Positions 6,766-15,285 are shown, numbered from the stretch's first letter. The stretch: DNA of 29,830 nucleotides from Candidatus Pantoea soli (GCF_007833795.1 NZ_CP032705.1:1-29830); one strand, 5' to 3'. Numbers and translations are program-made. The notes: a model not told the origin generated them from the letters alone.

Positions 6766-8691
6766 ATGAATAAAATTTTGGCTAAGCTGAATGCTGCTTC
6801 ATTGGCATTCAGCGATGCTCTTATATGGACACAAAGCTATTGCGTGATAATGGCTATATTAGCTGGTTTGATGCTGCCATTCATATTTAACCTCCCGCGA
6901 GAGAAACGCAGAGAGGCCCCTTTCTGGAGAAAGACAATTGCGTGTCTGGCTATGTGTTTTTTTGTTTTTGGAACCTTATCACCGCTCACTTTCTTTCTGA
7001 TGGGATTTCTACTACCTCGGCTTCAGAACGGTGAGGTAACAAATTTACTCTTGTGGGGGATGTTAATTTTCTGTACTGGTTCGGGTTTGGCGGTACATTA
7101 CATTTTATTACGGCTTATCTCGCCTGAGATTGAATCTTTCAAGCATCGCGTTATCAAAAAATCAAAACTTGAAAGGGATGTAAGAACGGATGTAAGGAAG
7201 GTTAAAGACCTGCTCCCTAAAACTATCAAGTATGATCCTGCTGATTATATTGATTTGGCTAAGGGGATATTCATAGGGCTTAATGAGAGTGAGCAGCCTC
7301 AATATATTCCTGTTGAGGACTGGCAGAAGCAACACGCCGATATTATCGGTACAACGGGTGCGGGTAAAGGCGTTATAACCGGGATATTACTTTATCAAAG
7401 CATTATGGCCGGGGAAGGCGTTTTTGTTCTCGATCCTAAAGATGATGAATGGGCACCACACCTTTACAAAGAAGCATGTCGTGTAGCTGGTAAACCTTTT
7501 TATTTAATTGATCTGCGCTCTAAGAAGTATCAGCTAGATCTGTTGAAGGGTGTTAACAGTGAAACTCTTGAAGAGTTACTTAATGCGGGTTTTTCACTGG
7601 CAGAAAAAGGCGAGGGTGCGGATTTTTATCGGCTGAATGACAGAAGGGCATCGCGTCACGTCTCAGAACTTTATGAAGATGGTATGACATTGCGTGATCT
7701 GTTTAATACTGAATATGTCAGAAGTCTTGAAGAGGAAGTTAAGAATTTTCATGCAAAACTTGAAGAGATTTCACTTATCAATTCAGTTAATGCTCGCGGC
7801 GGTATGGAACTGAAAGAAGTCTTCGATAATGGAGGGTGTGTTTATGTGATAGGCTCAATGAGAAATCCGAAAATCATATCTGCGCAAAGGATGATTCTTG
7901 TTCGCCTCTTACAAATTGCAGAAAGCAGAGATCGAATTAATACTAAGCCTCGACCAATAGCTATTTTCCTCGATGAACTAAAATATCACTTATCCCGTCC
8001 GGCTTTGGAAGGTTTAGGCGCTGCCAGAGATAAAGGGGTCCACATAATTATGGCTCACCAGTCATTAGGTGATTTGGAGGATTGCCCCGCAGACCTAAAA
8101 TCTAAAGCTGTAGTTGGTGCGGTTGTTGAAAACACGAAATTCAAGCTGGTTTATAGATTAATGGATCCGGCTACGGCTAATTGGGTTGCGGAAATGAGCG
8201 GTTCTATCCTTGTTGATGATGAATCAAGAAGGATAAAAACCGATACAGTTCTTGTTGAAAAAGTTGATGGTGAGAGAACAGTCAAACAGGCAGAAAGATA
8301 CTTTGTTGATACAAACATGCTACTTAACCTTCCAGATTTTGTGAGCTTCATATTTACAACGAAGAACCTTCCTCGTGCCTCTATGATCTCACCTATCAAA
8401 GTAAGTAAGCGGGCGCTTGTTGTTTATGAAAGTAAGCAACCCCAAAGCGAGGTTAAACCAATTATTGATTTCACAGATAACGCAAAATTGCAGACCGTAA
8501 GTGCGGTTTCTGTGAGCACTTCTGATGATGAGTTTGCCGCTTTTAGAATGCCTGATGATGAGCAGCAACATTTGATTATTGAAAATGAAAGCGAAAAGGA
8601 AAACAAAGACGAGATGGAAAAGGAAGTTGATGAATTTGCCGCTTTCAAAATCCAGGATGATGATGAGGATTTTTTCAAGGTGGATAGCTAA
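6766..8691 (+). CDS. mobB: MobB-like type IV coupling protein (VirD4/TraG family, CloDF13 type)
   Basis: The coupling protein that recruits the relaxosome to the T4SS and pumps DNA. I chose ATG 6766, which has GGAG 7 bases upstream. The frame also extends to a TTG at 6679, but that stretch lies in the hairpin region. The 641-residue product has three N-terminal hydrophobic segments (about 24-41, 57-83, 94-117), Walker A GTTGAGKG at 195-202, a FVLDPKDDEW motif after it and Walker B IAIFLDE at 398-404. The C-terminus is strongly acidic and repeats DEFAAF (about 588-593 and 622-627), each followed by an acidic run. Pairing with a MOBC relaxase matches CloDF13, where MobB is also needed for relaxation. 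Stop and mobC start overlap (TAATG). Confidence 0.88.
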   Translation: MNKILAKLNAASLAFSDALIWTQSYCVIMAILAGLMLPFIFNLPREKRREAPFWRKTIACLAMCFFVFGTLSPLTFFLMGFLLPRLQNGEVTNLLLWGMLIFCTGSGLAVHYILLRLISPEIESFKHRVIKKSKLERDVRTDVRKVKDLLPKTIKYDPADYIDLAKGIFIGLNESEQPQYIPVEDWQKQHADIIGTTGAGKGVITGILLYQSIMAGEGVFVLDPKDDEWAPHLYKEACRVAGKPFYLIDLRSKKYQLDLLKGVNSETLEELLNAGFSLAEKGEGADFYRLNDRRASRHVSELYEDGMTLRDLFNTEYVRSLEEEVKNFHAKLEEISLINSVNARGGMELKEVFDNGGCVYVIGSMRNPKIISAQRMILVRLLQIAESRDRINTKPRPIAIFLDELKYHLSRPALEGLGAARDKGVHIIMAHQSLGDLEDCPADLKSKAVVGAVVENTKFKLVYRLMDPATANWVAEMSGSILVDDESRRIKTDTVLVEKVDGERTVKQAERYFVDTNMLLNLPDFVSFIFTTKNLPRASMISPIKVSKRALVVYESKQPQSEVKPIIDFTDNAKLQTVSAVSVSTSDDEFAAFRMPDDEQQHLIIENESEKENKDEMEKEVDEFAAFKIQDDDEDFFKVDS

Positions 8692-9437
8692 TGACTGAAC
8701 AACTCATAACTGATTACCAAACGCGTAAAGACCGAAGCCATGAGAAAATAAGAATATTTCTGGAGTTTCTTAAAGAAGAGACTTATACAGATAGAAAAAA
8801 TATCATGCGGCTATTTGCGTTTAAAGACACTAAATCTTTCTACTCCTTAACTAACAAAATGGTTAGCATGGGGCTTATTCAAAAGTATGTTTTTAGTAGT
8901 GTGCTTGGTGAGCTTCCCTTGTGGGGCATCACACGTGATGGCCTTGCCATTGTCATTAAACCGGAAGATGAAAGTGTCCCGCCGTGGTTTGAGCCTAGCA
9001 AGATAAAGGGATGGGGTTTAGAGCATCATTTATTTAACCAGACCGTGAGGCTGATTCTAGAAGAAAAATCAGCTACAGAATGGATTAACGGTGATCGCCG
9101 TACCTTTCTAAATCGCTATCCTAAAGTAAAACACCGGCCAGATGGTCTTATAACGTTACGAAACGGTACGAAGGTTGCTATTGAAACTGAACGCTACTTA
9201 AAAACACCTGCCCGATATACGCAAATCATGATTAGCCATTTGATGGCTCGAACGGCTGAACACTGGTTTAACGTCATATATGTTTTGCCGGATGCACAGA
9301 AGAAACTACTGCTAATGAAGTACTTTGATGCGATTAAAATTTTGAGCGTCAACGCTTCGAAAATCACTGTTGAGCAAAAGCATAGAGATGTTTTTCGCTT
9401 TTACACCATCGACGAGCTTGAAGCCGCCGATCTCTAA
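8691..9437 (+). CDS. mobC: MobC relaxase, MOBC family (CloDF13 type)
   Basis: Nicks oriT to start conjugative transfer. The 248-residue protein has a winged-helix-like N-terminus (about 20-90) and a core with HRPDG (D151), then VAIETERYLKTPARY (E165, E167, K171). This D...E...K arrangement is the restriction-endonuclease-like active site of MOBC relaxases (CloDF13 MobC, pAD1 TraX), which differ from HUH relaxases. No HUH motif is present and no other relaxase gene is visible in the plasmid. It is directly coupled to mobB by a one-base overlap. The assignment is from motif and gene pairing. Confidence 0.87.
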   Translation: MTEQLITDYQTRKDRSHEKIRIFLEFLKEETYTDRKNIMRLFAFKDTKSFYSLTNKMVSMGLIQKYVFSSVLGELPLWGITRDGLAIVIKPEDESVPPWFEPSKIKGWGLEHHLFNQTVRLILEEKSATEWINGDRRTFLNRYPKVKHRPDGLITLRNGTKVAIETERYLKTPARYTQIMISHLMARTAEHWFNVIYVLPDAQKKLLLMKYFDAIKILSVNASKITVEQKHRDVFRFYTIDELEAADL

Positions 9438-9487
9438 ATCCCTTCCTAGCCGTTTTAACAACCGGCTTTTATATCTAAGGAAAAATT

Positions 9488-11686
9488 ATGCGCCTTTTTA
9501 TTGCGGAAAAAAAAGGGCTGGGTGAGGTTATTGCTCAGGCTCTTGGTAATGGTGTAAATCGTGGCGGTTATATCGAGTGTGGCAATGACGTGGTTACGTG
9601 GGGTTCCGGCCATCTTCTTGAACTGGTTACGCCAGAGCAACACAATCCCGCTTACGCAAAATGGAATGAAGCTGATTTGCCTTTGAAGCTGCGGCCACAT
9701 CGCTATCAGCCTATCCCACGAACGGTTAATCAGTTTAAGACCGTTGTGGAACTGATGCGTAAAGCCGACCAGATAGTTCACGCGGGCGATCCAGATGCGG
9801 AAGGGCAATTGCTCATTGATGAAATACTTACGTTCACTGGTTACAGGAAACCGGTGAAGCGTTTACTTATCAACGATCTGAATACAGAGAAGGCAAGACG
9901 AGCTATCGCAAACCTTCGCGATAACAGTGAATTTTACGGACTGTCACAAAGCGCCCTGGCGCGTAGCGTTGCCGATCAGCTTTACGGTTTTAATATGACG
10001 CGCGGATATACTCTGGCAGCGCAGAAAAAAGGGTTTTCTGGCGTTCTGTCCGTTGGCCGTGTGCAGACCGTTATCCTGGGGTTAATCGTGCGTCGTTACG
10101 AGGCCTTTAAAAATCACAGTGAGGCGTTTTATTACCGGATAGATGCAAGCATGCGTTTTGGGGCTGCGCTCTTCCAGGCGCGTTTTAACGTGCCTGATGA
10201 TGCCCCGACTGACGATAAAAAACAGGTGATAGATAAGGATTATGCGGAAAAAATAGCCTCGGTTGTTTCCGGTAAAGGCGTCACGGTTAGCACGGCCAAA
10301 ACCGAAGATAAAAGCACTCCTCCCCCGCTGCCTTTTTCCCTGCTTGATTTGCAGGTCCGAATGAACCGCGAAATCGGATTAAGCGCAGAGGAAACCCTAG
10401 CTATTACTCAGGCGTTAAGAGACAAATTTAAAGCTATCACCTACAACCGCTCCGATTGTCGCTATCTCTCCACTGAACAGCATAACGATGCGCCTAAGAC
10501 GCTTGAGGCCGTATGTAAGGCGCTTAAGGGCAACTTCCCCGCAGATGTGTTATCCACCCTTAAAAGCAGCCGTAAAAGCCGCGCTTTCAACGATGATAAG
10601 GTAACTGCACATACCGCGATCATCCCGACTGAAAGCAGCCCGGATACATCCCAAATGAGTCGCAACGAACTCGCTGTTTATACAGCTATCGCTAAGCAAT
10701 ACCTCTGCCAGTTCCTGCCGGATAAACTCTGGCAGCAGGCGACAGCGCAGTTCAGCGTCGAAGGCTATCTTTTTTCTGCCGGCGCGCGTAATACCGTTGC
10801 GGCTGGCTGGACTGCTTTAATCAATGATGCAGCAGACAGCGAAGTTTCCACTGAAAGCGAAGAGTCAGAAAGCGGCGCTGGTTTTGCGATGTTATCCGCA
10901 CTGGCGCAAGGCAACACTGGTTTATGTGACGCTGTAACGGTCACGCCTAAAAAGACTAAACCTCTTCCCCTGTACACCATCGCTTCACTGCTTGAGGATT
11001 TACCCCGCGTCGCTAAATACGTCAAAGAGCCGCGGATAAAAGCTCTGCTTATCAGCCGCGATAAAGACAATGACGGTGAAAATGGTGGAATCGGCACGCC
11101 AGCGACACGGGGCAGCATGTTTGAAACGCTTCTCAAGCGTGGCTATTACACGCTTGAGAAAAATAAACTGGTTCCGACTGAGCTAGGGATCAGCTTCATT
11201 CACGCGCTGCCAGCCATTGCGTATGAGCCTGATATGACCGCGCTCTGGCATGAGCAGCAGCTACAGATCGAAAAAGGGGAGCTGACTTGCGAAGCATTCC
11301 TTGATGAACTGGAGAACTTTATTGCTGAGCAGATAAAAAACATTGATGTCAGTAGCCTGGCGGCTTCCGCTGCGGGTGTTACGTCCGGCAGCCAGCCCGA
11401 TAGCAAAAGAGAACGTCTTGAGGTGCAATGTCCCGCTTGCGGTGGCGAACTTATTGTTACGCCAAAAGCATATAGCTGTGCTGGCTGCGCCTTTAAAATC
11501 TGGTCAACTCTCGCCGGTAAGACGCTCACTAAATCGCAGGTTCAAACGCTAATAAAGAAAGGTAAAAGCAGCGAAATCAAAGGTTTTTTGAGTTCGAAAA
11601 CTGGTAAGACGTTTTCTGCTTTTGTCTGCCTGGCCGACAAGCAAACCGGAAAGTTAACGTTTGAATTTCCCCCGCGCCAGGTATAA
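9488..11686 (+). CDS. topB: DNA topoisomerase III (plasmid TopB/TraE type)
   Basis: A type IA topoisomerase that decatenates or relaxes single-stranded regions. The 732-residue product starts with the Toprim domain (MRLFIAEKKGLG; acidic triad in DPDAEG, D101/D103/E105). The probable catalytic Tyr319 lies in ITYNRSDCRYLS, matching the family pattern TYPRTDSRYL except that the usual proline is asparagine and the second acidic position is shifted by cysteine. A four-cysteine zinc ribbon is near residues 648-667 (CPAC...CAGC), followed by a basic domain. The AAGG ribosome-binding site is 6 bases before the ATG. Such genes occur in IncX, IncP and related conjugative plasmids. It follows mobC by 50 bases and is probably in the same operon. 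Confidence 0.93.
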   Translation: MRLFIAEKKGLGEVIAQALGNGVNRGGYIECGNDVVTWGSGHLLELVTPEQHNPAYAKWNEADLPLKLRPHRYQPIPRTVNQFKTVVELMRKADQIVHAGDPDAEGQLLIDEILTFTGYRKPVKRLLINDLNTEKARRAIANLRDNSEFYGLSQSALARSVADQLYGFNMTRGYTLAAQKKGFSGVLSVGRVQTVILGLIVRRYEAFKNHSEAFYYRIDASMRFGAALFQARFNVPDDAPTDDKKQVIDKDYAEKIASVVSGKGVTVSTAKTEDKSTPPPLPFSLLDLQVRMNREIGLSAEETLAITQALRDKFKAITYNRSDCRYLSTEQHNDAPKTLEAVCKALKGNFPADVLSTLKSSRKSRAFNDDKVTAHTAIIPTESSPDTSQMSRNELAVYTAIAKQYLCQFLPDKLWQQATAQFSVEGYLFSAGARNTVAAGWTALINDAADSEVSTESEESESGAGFAMLSALAQGNTGLCDAVTVTPKKTKPLPLYTIASLLEDLPRVAKYVKEPRIKALLISRDKDNDGENGGIGTPATRGSMFETLLKRGYYTLEKNKLVPTELGISFIHALPAIAYEPDMTALWHEQQLQIEKGELTCEAFLDELENFIAEQIKNIDVSSLAASAAGVTSGSQPDSKRERLEVQCPACGGELIVTPKAYSCAGCAFKIWSTLAGKTLTKSQVQTLIKKGKSSEIKGFLSSKTGKTFSAFVCLADKQTGKLTFEFPPRQV

Positions 11687-11787
11687 GGCAATAAATCCTT
11701 CTCCGAGCTTATCGACTGTTATGGATGCAATATTTTTTGAGATTCGATAAGGTTTCGTCATGATTTTATTTATCAGGAGTAATTGAA

Positions 11788-12222
11788 ATGGCAGATGAAA
11801 AGCGCCCTACCCTGGCTGATTTTGATTTCAGTAAGGTTGAAATCAACCCTCCAAAACCAACTGAAAATAAGGCCAGGGTGCTTTTGCGTATCGTTGAAGG
11901 CGCAGGGGTAGCACTATGGCAGTACAGCCCGGATTCGACTCCAGAAGTGCTGATTCAACGTGGCAATTTATACCCCACGTTCAGCGGCTATTCATGGGGA
12001 TACAAGGGCGAAGGGTGTAAGCATCTGGCCTTTGCAATGGTATCTGTAATTTATGAATTTGACCGCTTAGAGCCTGCTGAACTGAGCGAGAGAGCTTATG
12101 CACTTGTGGAGAAATTGATTTCGGGGCTTAACAGCGAACAGCCCTATGATTTGCCTGTAGCTTATATCCGTAAAACTTTAGGCGATCATGAATTGCCGCT
12201 TCATTACCGAACAGAGGTTTGA
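11788..12222 (+). CDS. Hypothetical protein after topB
   Basis: A 144-residue soluble protein, preceded by CAGGAG at 11776-11781. The middle contains YSWGYKGEGCKHLAFAMVS, which recalls the WGY-GxGP-LA motif of the small DUF6166 family. That link is weak and from memory. The C-terminal part is helical. The stretch of 101 bases after topB holds only the ribosome-binding site and AT-rich sequence. The long hairpin at 12376 could terminate it. Function unknown. Confidence 0.75.
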   Translation: MADEKRPTLADFDFSKVEINPPKPTENKARVLLRIVEGAGVALWQYSPDSTPEVLIQRGNLYPTFSGYSWGYKGEGCKHLAFAMVSVIYEFDRLEPAELSERAYALVEKLISGLNSEQPYDLPVAYIRKTLGDHELPLHYRTEV

Positions 12223-12375
12223 ATAAGCTTTCAACCCTATATTTAGTGCTAGTAGCAGCTGACCGGCATACAATATGTAGTGCTGGGCGGTTCGGCACTC
12301 TTCCTTTCAACTGGGGTAGTTCTGCACCCGCGCCGTCCGGCAATTCTAATCAGAATTTACACTGCTAATGCCAAA

Positions 12376-12410
12376 AAAGAAGCCGCTAGTAAGCTACTAG
12401 CGGCTTCTTT
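12376..12410. terminator. Bidirectional terminator, 16-bp perfect stem
   Basis: AAAGAAGCCGCTAGTA at 12376-12391 pairs perfectly with 12395-12410 around AGC. It lies between two convergent genes. The minus strand continues into a T run (six A bases on the plus strand at 12373-12378), and the plus strand ends in TTT. Confidence 0.9.
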
Positions 12411-12673
12411 CACATCTTCCTACCTGCCTCGATGGCGTCTTCCAGCCTCTGTCTTAACTCCGCTGCTTCGGCTCTTCTTCGCGCAGTTTCTTCATCCCTT
12501 TTCTTAAGCTCAGGTAGTCGCCGTCTGTAGCGTTTTAATTTTTCCTCTCTTTCCTCTGCCTTGTTCTCTGCAATGGCATCTCCGATAGCAATGGATACCA
12601 ACTTGATGATCACAAAAATGGCGAGAAACACGGCTGCATAAGGAAAAATTTTCCAGTACAAATCAATATCCAT
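12410..12673 (-). CDS. Small membrane protein with coiled coil
   Basis: An 87-residue protein with one N-terminal hydrophobic helix (about 7-31, YWKIFPYAAVFLAIFVII) followed by about 50 residues of Glu/Arg/Lys-rich heptad-like sequence (REEKLKRYRRRLPELKKRDEE), a probable coiled coil. An AGAGGGAATAG Shine-Dalgarno-like stretch lies before the start on the minus strand. The gene ends exactly at the bidirectional terminator. No family recognised. Confidence 0.65.
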   Translation of the reverse strand: MDIDLYWKIFPYAAVFLAIFVIIKLVSIAIGDAIAENKAEEREEKLKRYRRRLPELKKRDEETARRRAEAAELRQRLEDAIEAGRKM

Positions 12674-12725
12674 ATCTATTCCCTCTTAACTTAACGGGTA
12701 GCGATCGCTATTCAGGTTTGTCCTT

Positions 12726-12932
12726 TCAAAAACCTATGTTGCGGCACTCATGCGCTACCAGAGTGCTCATTAATCCTGTCAAACCTTCCGCAAAGTGCGG
12801 CATTTCTAAAATAAGCTTCTCATAATCATTAACTGATTTATAGATAATTGCCTGTAAAGTAGGCTGCTTAACCACTGACGTCTTACCGTTGCTGGCAAGG
12901 GCTATAGTCGTGCTGTAATATGCTTTTGACAT
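12726..12932 (-). CDS. Small hypothetical protein
   Basis: A 68-residue product, MSKAYYSTTIALASNGKTSVV onward, starting at the ATG at 12932 where a GAGAG precedes by 9 bases. A TTG six codons upstream is possible but less likely. It is a mixed alpha/beta sequence with no recognised motif and one Cys-containing end (HECRNIGF). It lies between the coiled-coil gene and the partition genes on the same strand. Confidence 0.5.
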   Translation of the reverse strand: MSKAYYSTTIALASNGKTSVVKQPTLQAIIYKSVNDYEKLILEMPHFAEGLTGLMSTLVAHECRNIGF

Positions 12933-12972
12933 TGATCGGTTCTCTCGCAAAGTGGGTCGATTTTTGTTACCT

Positions 12973-13003
12973 GCGGTGAGGTTGCACCCTCACCGCGCCT
13001 TTT
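12973..13003. terminator. Hairpin, possible terminator
   Basis: GCGGTGAGG (12973-12981) pairs perfectly with CCTCACCGC (12988-12996) around a 6-base loop. The plus strand then reads GCCTTTT. The neighbouring genes are on the minus strand, where the T run is weaker, so the direction is uncertain. Confidence 0.5.
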
Positions 13004-13008
13004 AAATA

Positions 13009-13026
13009 GTGTGTAAAAATACACCC
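13009..13026. promoter_or_regulatory. TGTGTA-type palindrome, imperfect
   Basis: GTGTGTAAAAATACACCC resembles the other TGTGTA...TACACA sites around the par genes but has two mismatched positions per arm. It lies at the 3' end of the ribbon-helix-helix-like gene. Confidence 0.5.
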
Positions 13027-13334
13027 TATTTATTTACGGGCGGTCTGCCAGCTTTGGGGCTGGTTTTCCTGATCTCTTCAAACAATTCTCGCCGCGCTTC
13101 AACCGGCATATTTTCAAGAGCAACAAGGGCAGCGCGATAAACATCTGCGCGGCTGATCGCTCCTTCTTCCTGAAATCCTGCTGACCTGGCTAAGTCTTCC
13201 TCGGTCATGGTTAAATTGATGCGCGTTACCGCTGATGCTGTTACGGGCTTACGCGCCGCAGTGCTGACAAACTGCCTTAAGGTCGTCTCTTTTGCCGACT
13301 CGGTAGCTGTGATTTTCTTAGGTAGTTTTGCCAT
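13026..13334 (-). CDS. Probable ribbon-helix-helix DNA-binding partner of ParA
   Basis: A 102-residue basic protein. After a Lys/Thr/Ala-rich N-terminal tail, the segment ASAVTRINLTMTEEDLARSA (about 34-52) fits the beta-strand/helix start of a ribbon-helix-helix fold, followed by ISRADVYRAALVAL as the second helix. Such proteins bind the centromere and repress the operon in plasmids with small ParA ATPases. It lies 53 bases after the ParA-like gene with a TGTGTA/TACACA palindrome in between and close to its own start. Function is inferred from fold and position. Confidence 0.65.
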   Translation of the reverse strand: MAKLPKKITATESAKETTLRQFVSTAARKPVTASAVTRINLTMTEEDLARSAGFQEEGAISRADVYRAALVALENMPVEARRELFEEIRKTSPKAGRPPVNK

Positions 13335-13353
13335 TGTTACCGTCTCTTAAAGG

Positions 13354-13369
13354 TGTGTAAAATTACACA
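13354..13369. promoter_or_regulatory. TGTGTA/TACACA operator, upstream of the RHH gene
   Basis: TGTGTAAAATTACACA, extended by one matching pair on each side, lies 20 bases upstream of the 13334 start. It is a probable binding site of the ribbon-helix-helix protein (autoregulation or centromere). Confidence 0.7.
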
Positions 13370-13387
13370 CTGATATTAACCTGCTAT

Positions 13388-14047
13388 TTAGATTAGTCCA
13401 ACTTCCTGTAGCAAAAGCTCGATCTCCCCTCTCCCTTTATTACCGTTATTATCCTGGTGCTCATGTACTCCGCGACCGGTGTTATAGGCTTGTTTGTAGG
13501 CTTTACGGGAGTAAATACGCTGACGTGTTACCGGTAGCCAGTCAGGATCATCATTCAGCATCTGGCGAAGCTCAGACGCATCCTGATCGCGCGGGTCAGT
13601 CGCGCAGCGGTTGAGGACAATCCAGGGCTGCATAGTTGGATTAAGTGAGGACTGCGCGGTTTTAACGTCATTAACCATTTGGGAAAGTGTATTAATTTCT
13701 ACTTGGGCGCCCGGCTCAATGAACGAAAGCAAGGTATCAGCACAGGTCAATGCTTTACGAAACTCGGCTGACTTTTTACCGGGGGTATCGAGTAAAACGA
13801 AGTCGTAGCGGCTAGCTAGTTTGCGCGCGCGTTCTGCTATGTCGGTATAGCATTCGTAATAATCAAAATCTGGTGTAATGCCTTGCTCTTTACGCTCGGC
13901 CAGAAAATCCTTAATACTGTTTTGATCATCGCACTCGAGCACGGCACATTTGTTACCGGCGCGATGCAGGCAGACCAGGATTGATACCAACAGTGTTGAT
14001 TTGCCTACGCCGCCTTTATGGCTTCCAAATACAACTATCTTACCCAT
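13388..14047 (-). CDS. parA: ParA-family partition ATPase
   Basis: Moves or positions plasmid copies for stable inheritance. The chosen start (MGKIVVFGSHKGG) has GGAGA 7 bases upstream. The frame is open 13 codons further to a poor start that runs through the operator. The 219-residue product has the deviant Walker A KGGVGKST at 11-18, a CDDQ motif at about 39-42 and FVLLDTPG with D87. The size is that of short ParA proteins without an N-terminal DNA-binding domain, so repression must come from a partner. It is transcribed opposite to the zinc-ribbon gene at 14195, with two palindromic sites in the shared intergenic region. Confidence 0.88.
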   Translation of the reverse strand: MGKIVVFGSHKGGVGKSTLLVSILVCLHRAGNKCAVLECDDQNSIKDFLAERKEQGITPDFDYYECYTDIAERARKLASRYDFVLLDTPGKKSAEFRKALTCADTLLSFIEPGAQVEINTLSQMVNDVKTAQSSLNPTMQPWIVLNRCATDPRDQDASELRQMLNDDPDWLPVTRQRIYSRKAYKQAYNTGRGVHEHQDNNGNKGRGEIELLLQEVGLI

Positions 14048-14069
14048 AGCAAACTCTCCTGATAAATGG

Positions 14070-14085
14070 TGTGTATCAATACACA
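14070..14085. promoter_or_regulatory. TGTGTA/TACACA operator, upstream of parA
   Basis: TGTGTATCAATACACA, a perfect palindrome with 7-bp arms, 22 bases upstream of the parA ATG. On the minus strand a TTGACA at 14122-14127 with TAGACT 17 bases downstream is a candidate parA promoter, so the site would lie between promoter and start. Confidence 0.75.
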
Positions 14086-14133
14086 TTTTATAAAGGGAAG
14101 TCTAAGGCTGAATTAAGTTAGTGTCAACTAAAT

Positions 14134-14153
14134 GATGTGTATAATTACACATC
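14134..14153. promoter_or_regulatory. TGTGTA/TACACA operator covering a TATAAT box
   Basis: GATGTGTA and TACACATC form perfect 8-bp arms around TAAT. The site contains a consensus -10 element TATAAT at 14140-14145 oriented toward the gene at 14195. A repressor bound here would block that promoter. Confidence 0.75.
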
Positions 14154-14194
14154 GATTTTTTAATATGGTTAATTTATTGAAAAGTGAGGATAAA

Positions 14195-14422
14195 ATGGTA
14201 GTAACAGTTGAATGCAATAATGAGGATTGCGGAGAGGAGTTTTCTGTTGACCTCGATGATCTATCGAAAGAAAGTCATGGAGCATCAGGAAACCATACTA
14301 CGTCTTACTCATATGAGGGGACAGTTCAATGCCCGGATTGCGATCACTTTCAGGAAGTTGAGTTCGTGACTGACGAATCTGATGAAACGGAAGAGGTGTT
14401 GTCTATCAACAAAGTCTGGTAA
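14195..14422 (+). CDS. Small zinc-ribbon-like protein
   Basis: A 75-residue acidic protein starting MVVTVECNNEDCGEEF. The ATG at 14195 has AGTGAGGA 4 bases upstream, and an earlier ATG at 14132 lies inside the operator and is rejected. The pattern C-x4-C ... C-x2-C (CNNEDC and CPDC) suggests a structural zinc site. The product also has Ser/His-rich loops and an acidic tail. It is transcribed divergently from parA and probably repressed through the palindrome at 14134. Function unknown. Confidence 0.7.
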   Translation: MVVTVECNNEDCGEEFSVDLDDLSKESHGASGNHTTSYSYEGTVQCPDCDHFQEVEFVTDESDETEEVLSINKVW

Positions 14423-14435
14423 ATCTCCACTCCAG

Positions 14436-14467
14436 AAGGCCGCAGCAGCGGCCTTTTCAATTTTTTT
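14436..14467 (+). terminator. Rho-independent terminator
   Basis: AAGGCCGC, loop AGCA, GCGGCCTT followed by TTCAATTTTTTT. It ends the zinc-ribbon gene 14 bases after its stop. Confidence 0.85.
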
Positions 14468-14507
14468 AGAATCATGAGCGGGACATAGAAAGCCAGCAAA
14501 AGTAGCT

Positions 14508-15242
14508 TCAACCTAGTAGGTCATCAACATAACTCATTATCGAACGAATCAGATTTATAGCAAATCTGGCATCAGCGTTATTTAATAACCCATCATTGGG
14601 GTGAGCATTACTATGGTGATTTCTTAACTCATTTGTTTTGTTCAGAATAGCAATTGCAGATCTTAGCATCTCAAAAACTACTTTATTACGCTCAGAGTCT
14701 TTTTTCGCCTTCAAATGATTATTAATTAGGCTTAACAACTCATCAACTCTATTGTTATCTTTTCGAACAATACCGCTCTTATCGCACATCAATTTCAGCG
14801 TGCCATGTAAAGCCGTATGTATCCGGTCGTAAGCCTCTCCCGGCCCTCTTTTCTCAAGTAAAACCTCTGCGTCTTTGAGAACGTTATATATATTTTCATT
14901 GGTATTATTTATCGGGGAAGTCGTGACAGTTTTTTGCGCATCGCCACTGATATAATCTTCGATAAAGCGATAAAGTTCCGGGTCTTTTCTCCTCACAATG
15001 TTTCGCAAGTCTTGGATATTCCAAAAATGCTTTATATTTTCCTCATCAGAGGTCAGTATTTCTTCAGTTATGCGCATGCAAGTATGTGATAGGTCATCGT
15101 TTCCGAATCTTACCGCATCCCTGAAATTGGAGTTATCATACTCCCTAAAGTTAGTATTTATGAAAATTGTTCTCCAGTGTCCTAAGCTCAAAGAGCCAGA
15201 GAGTAATTCACCTAATTTGTTCATCTGGGATTCACTAAGCAT
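14508..15242 (-). CDS. Abi_C/HEPN-like protein, candidate abortive-infection effector
   Basis: A 244-residue protein; the ATG at 15242 has GGAG 6 bases upstream. The frame is open to an ATG at 15254 and a TTG at 15278. The C-terminal about 110 residues resemble the abortive-infection C-terminal (Abi_C) family: NVLKDAEVLLEKRGPGEAY, then LRNHHSNAHPNDG and a last helix with NLIRSIMSYVDDLL. RNHHSNAH gives R207-x6-H214, fitting the Rx4-6H catalytic motif of HEPN ribonucleases. The N-terminal about 100 residues are helical and unrecognised. It follows the nuclease gene by 43 bases on the same strand. AT content is higher than in the transfer genes, suggesting separate acquisition. The RNase role is inference. 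Confidence 0.65.
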   Translation of the reverse strand: MLSESQMNKLGELLSGSLSLGHWRTIFINTNFREYDNSNFRDAVRFGNDDLSHTCMRITEEILTSDEENIKHFWNIQDLRNIVRRKDPELYRFIEDYISGDAQKTVTTSPINNTNENIYNVLKDAEVLLEKRGPGEAYDRIHTALHGTLKLMCDKSGIVRKDNNRVDELLSLINNHLKAKKDSERNKVVFEMLRSAIAILNKTNELRNHHSNAHPNDGLLNNADARFAINLIRSIMSYVDDLLG

Positions 15243-15285
15243 TGTGCTCTCCATATTTTTAAAATGTATAAAATTCAAGCGCTTA

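Noticed and set aside
12280..12507. 75-codon plus-strand frame across the bidirectional terminator
   Set aside because: It reads through a 16-bp perfect terminator stem and overlaps the coiled-coil gene on the other strand.
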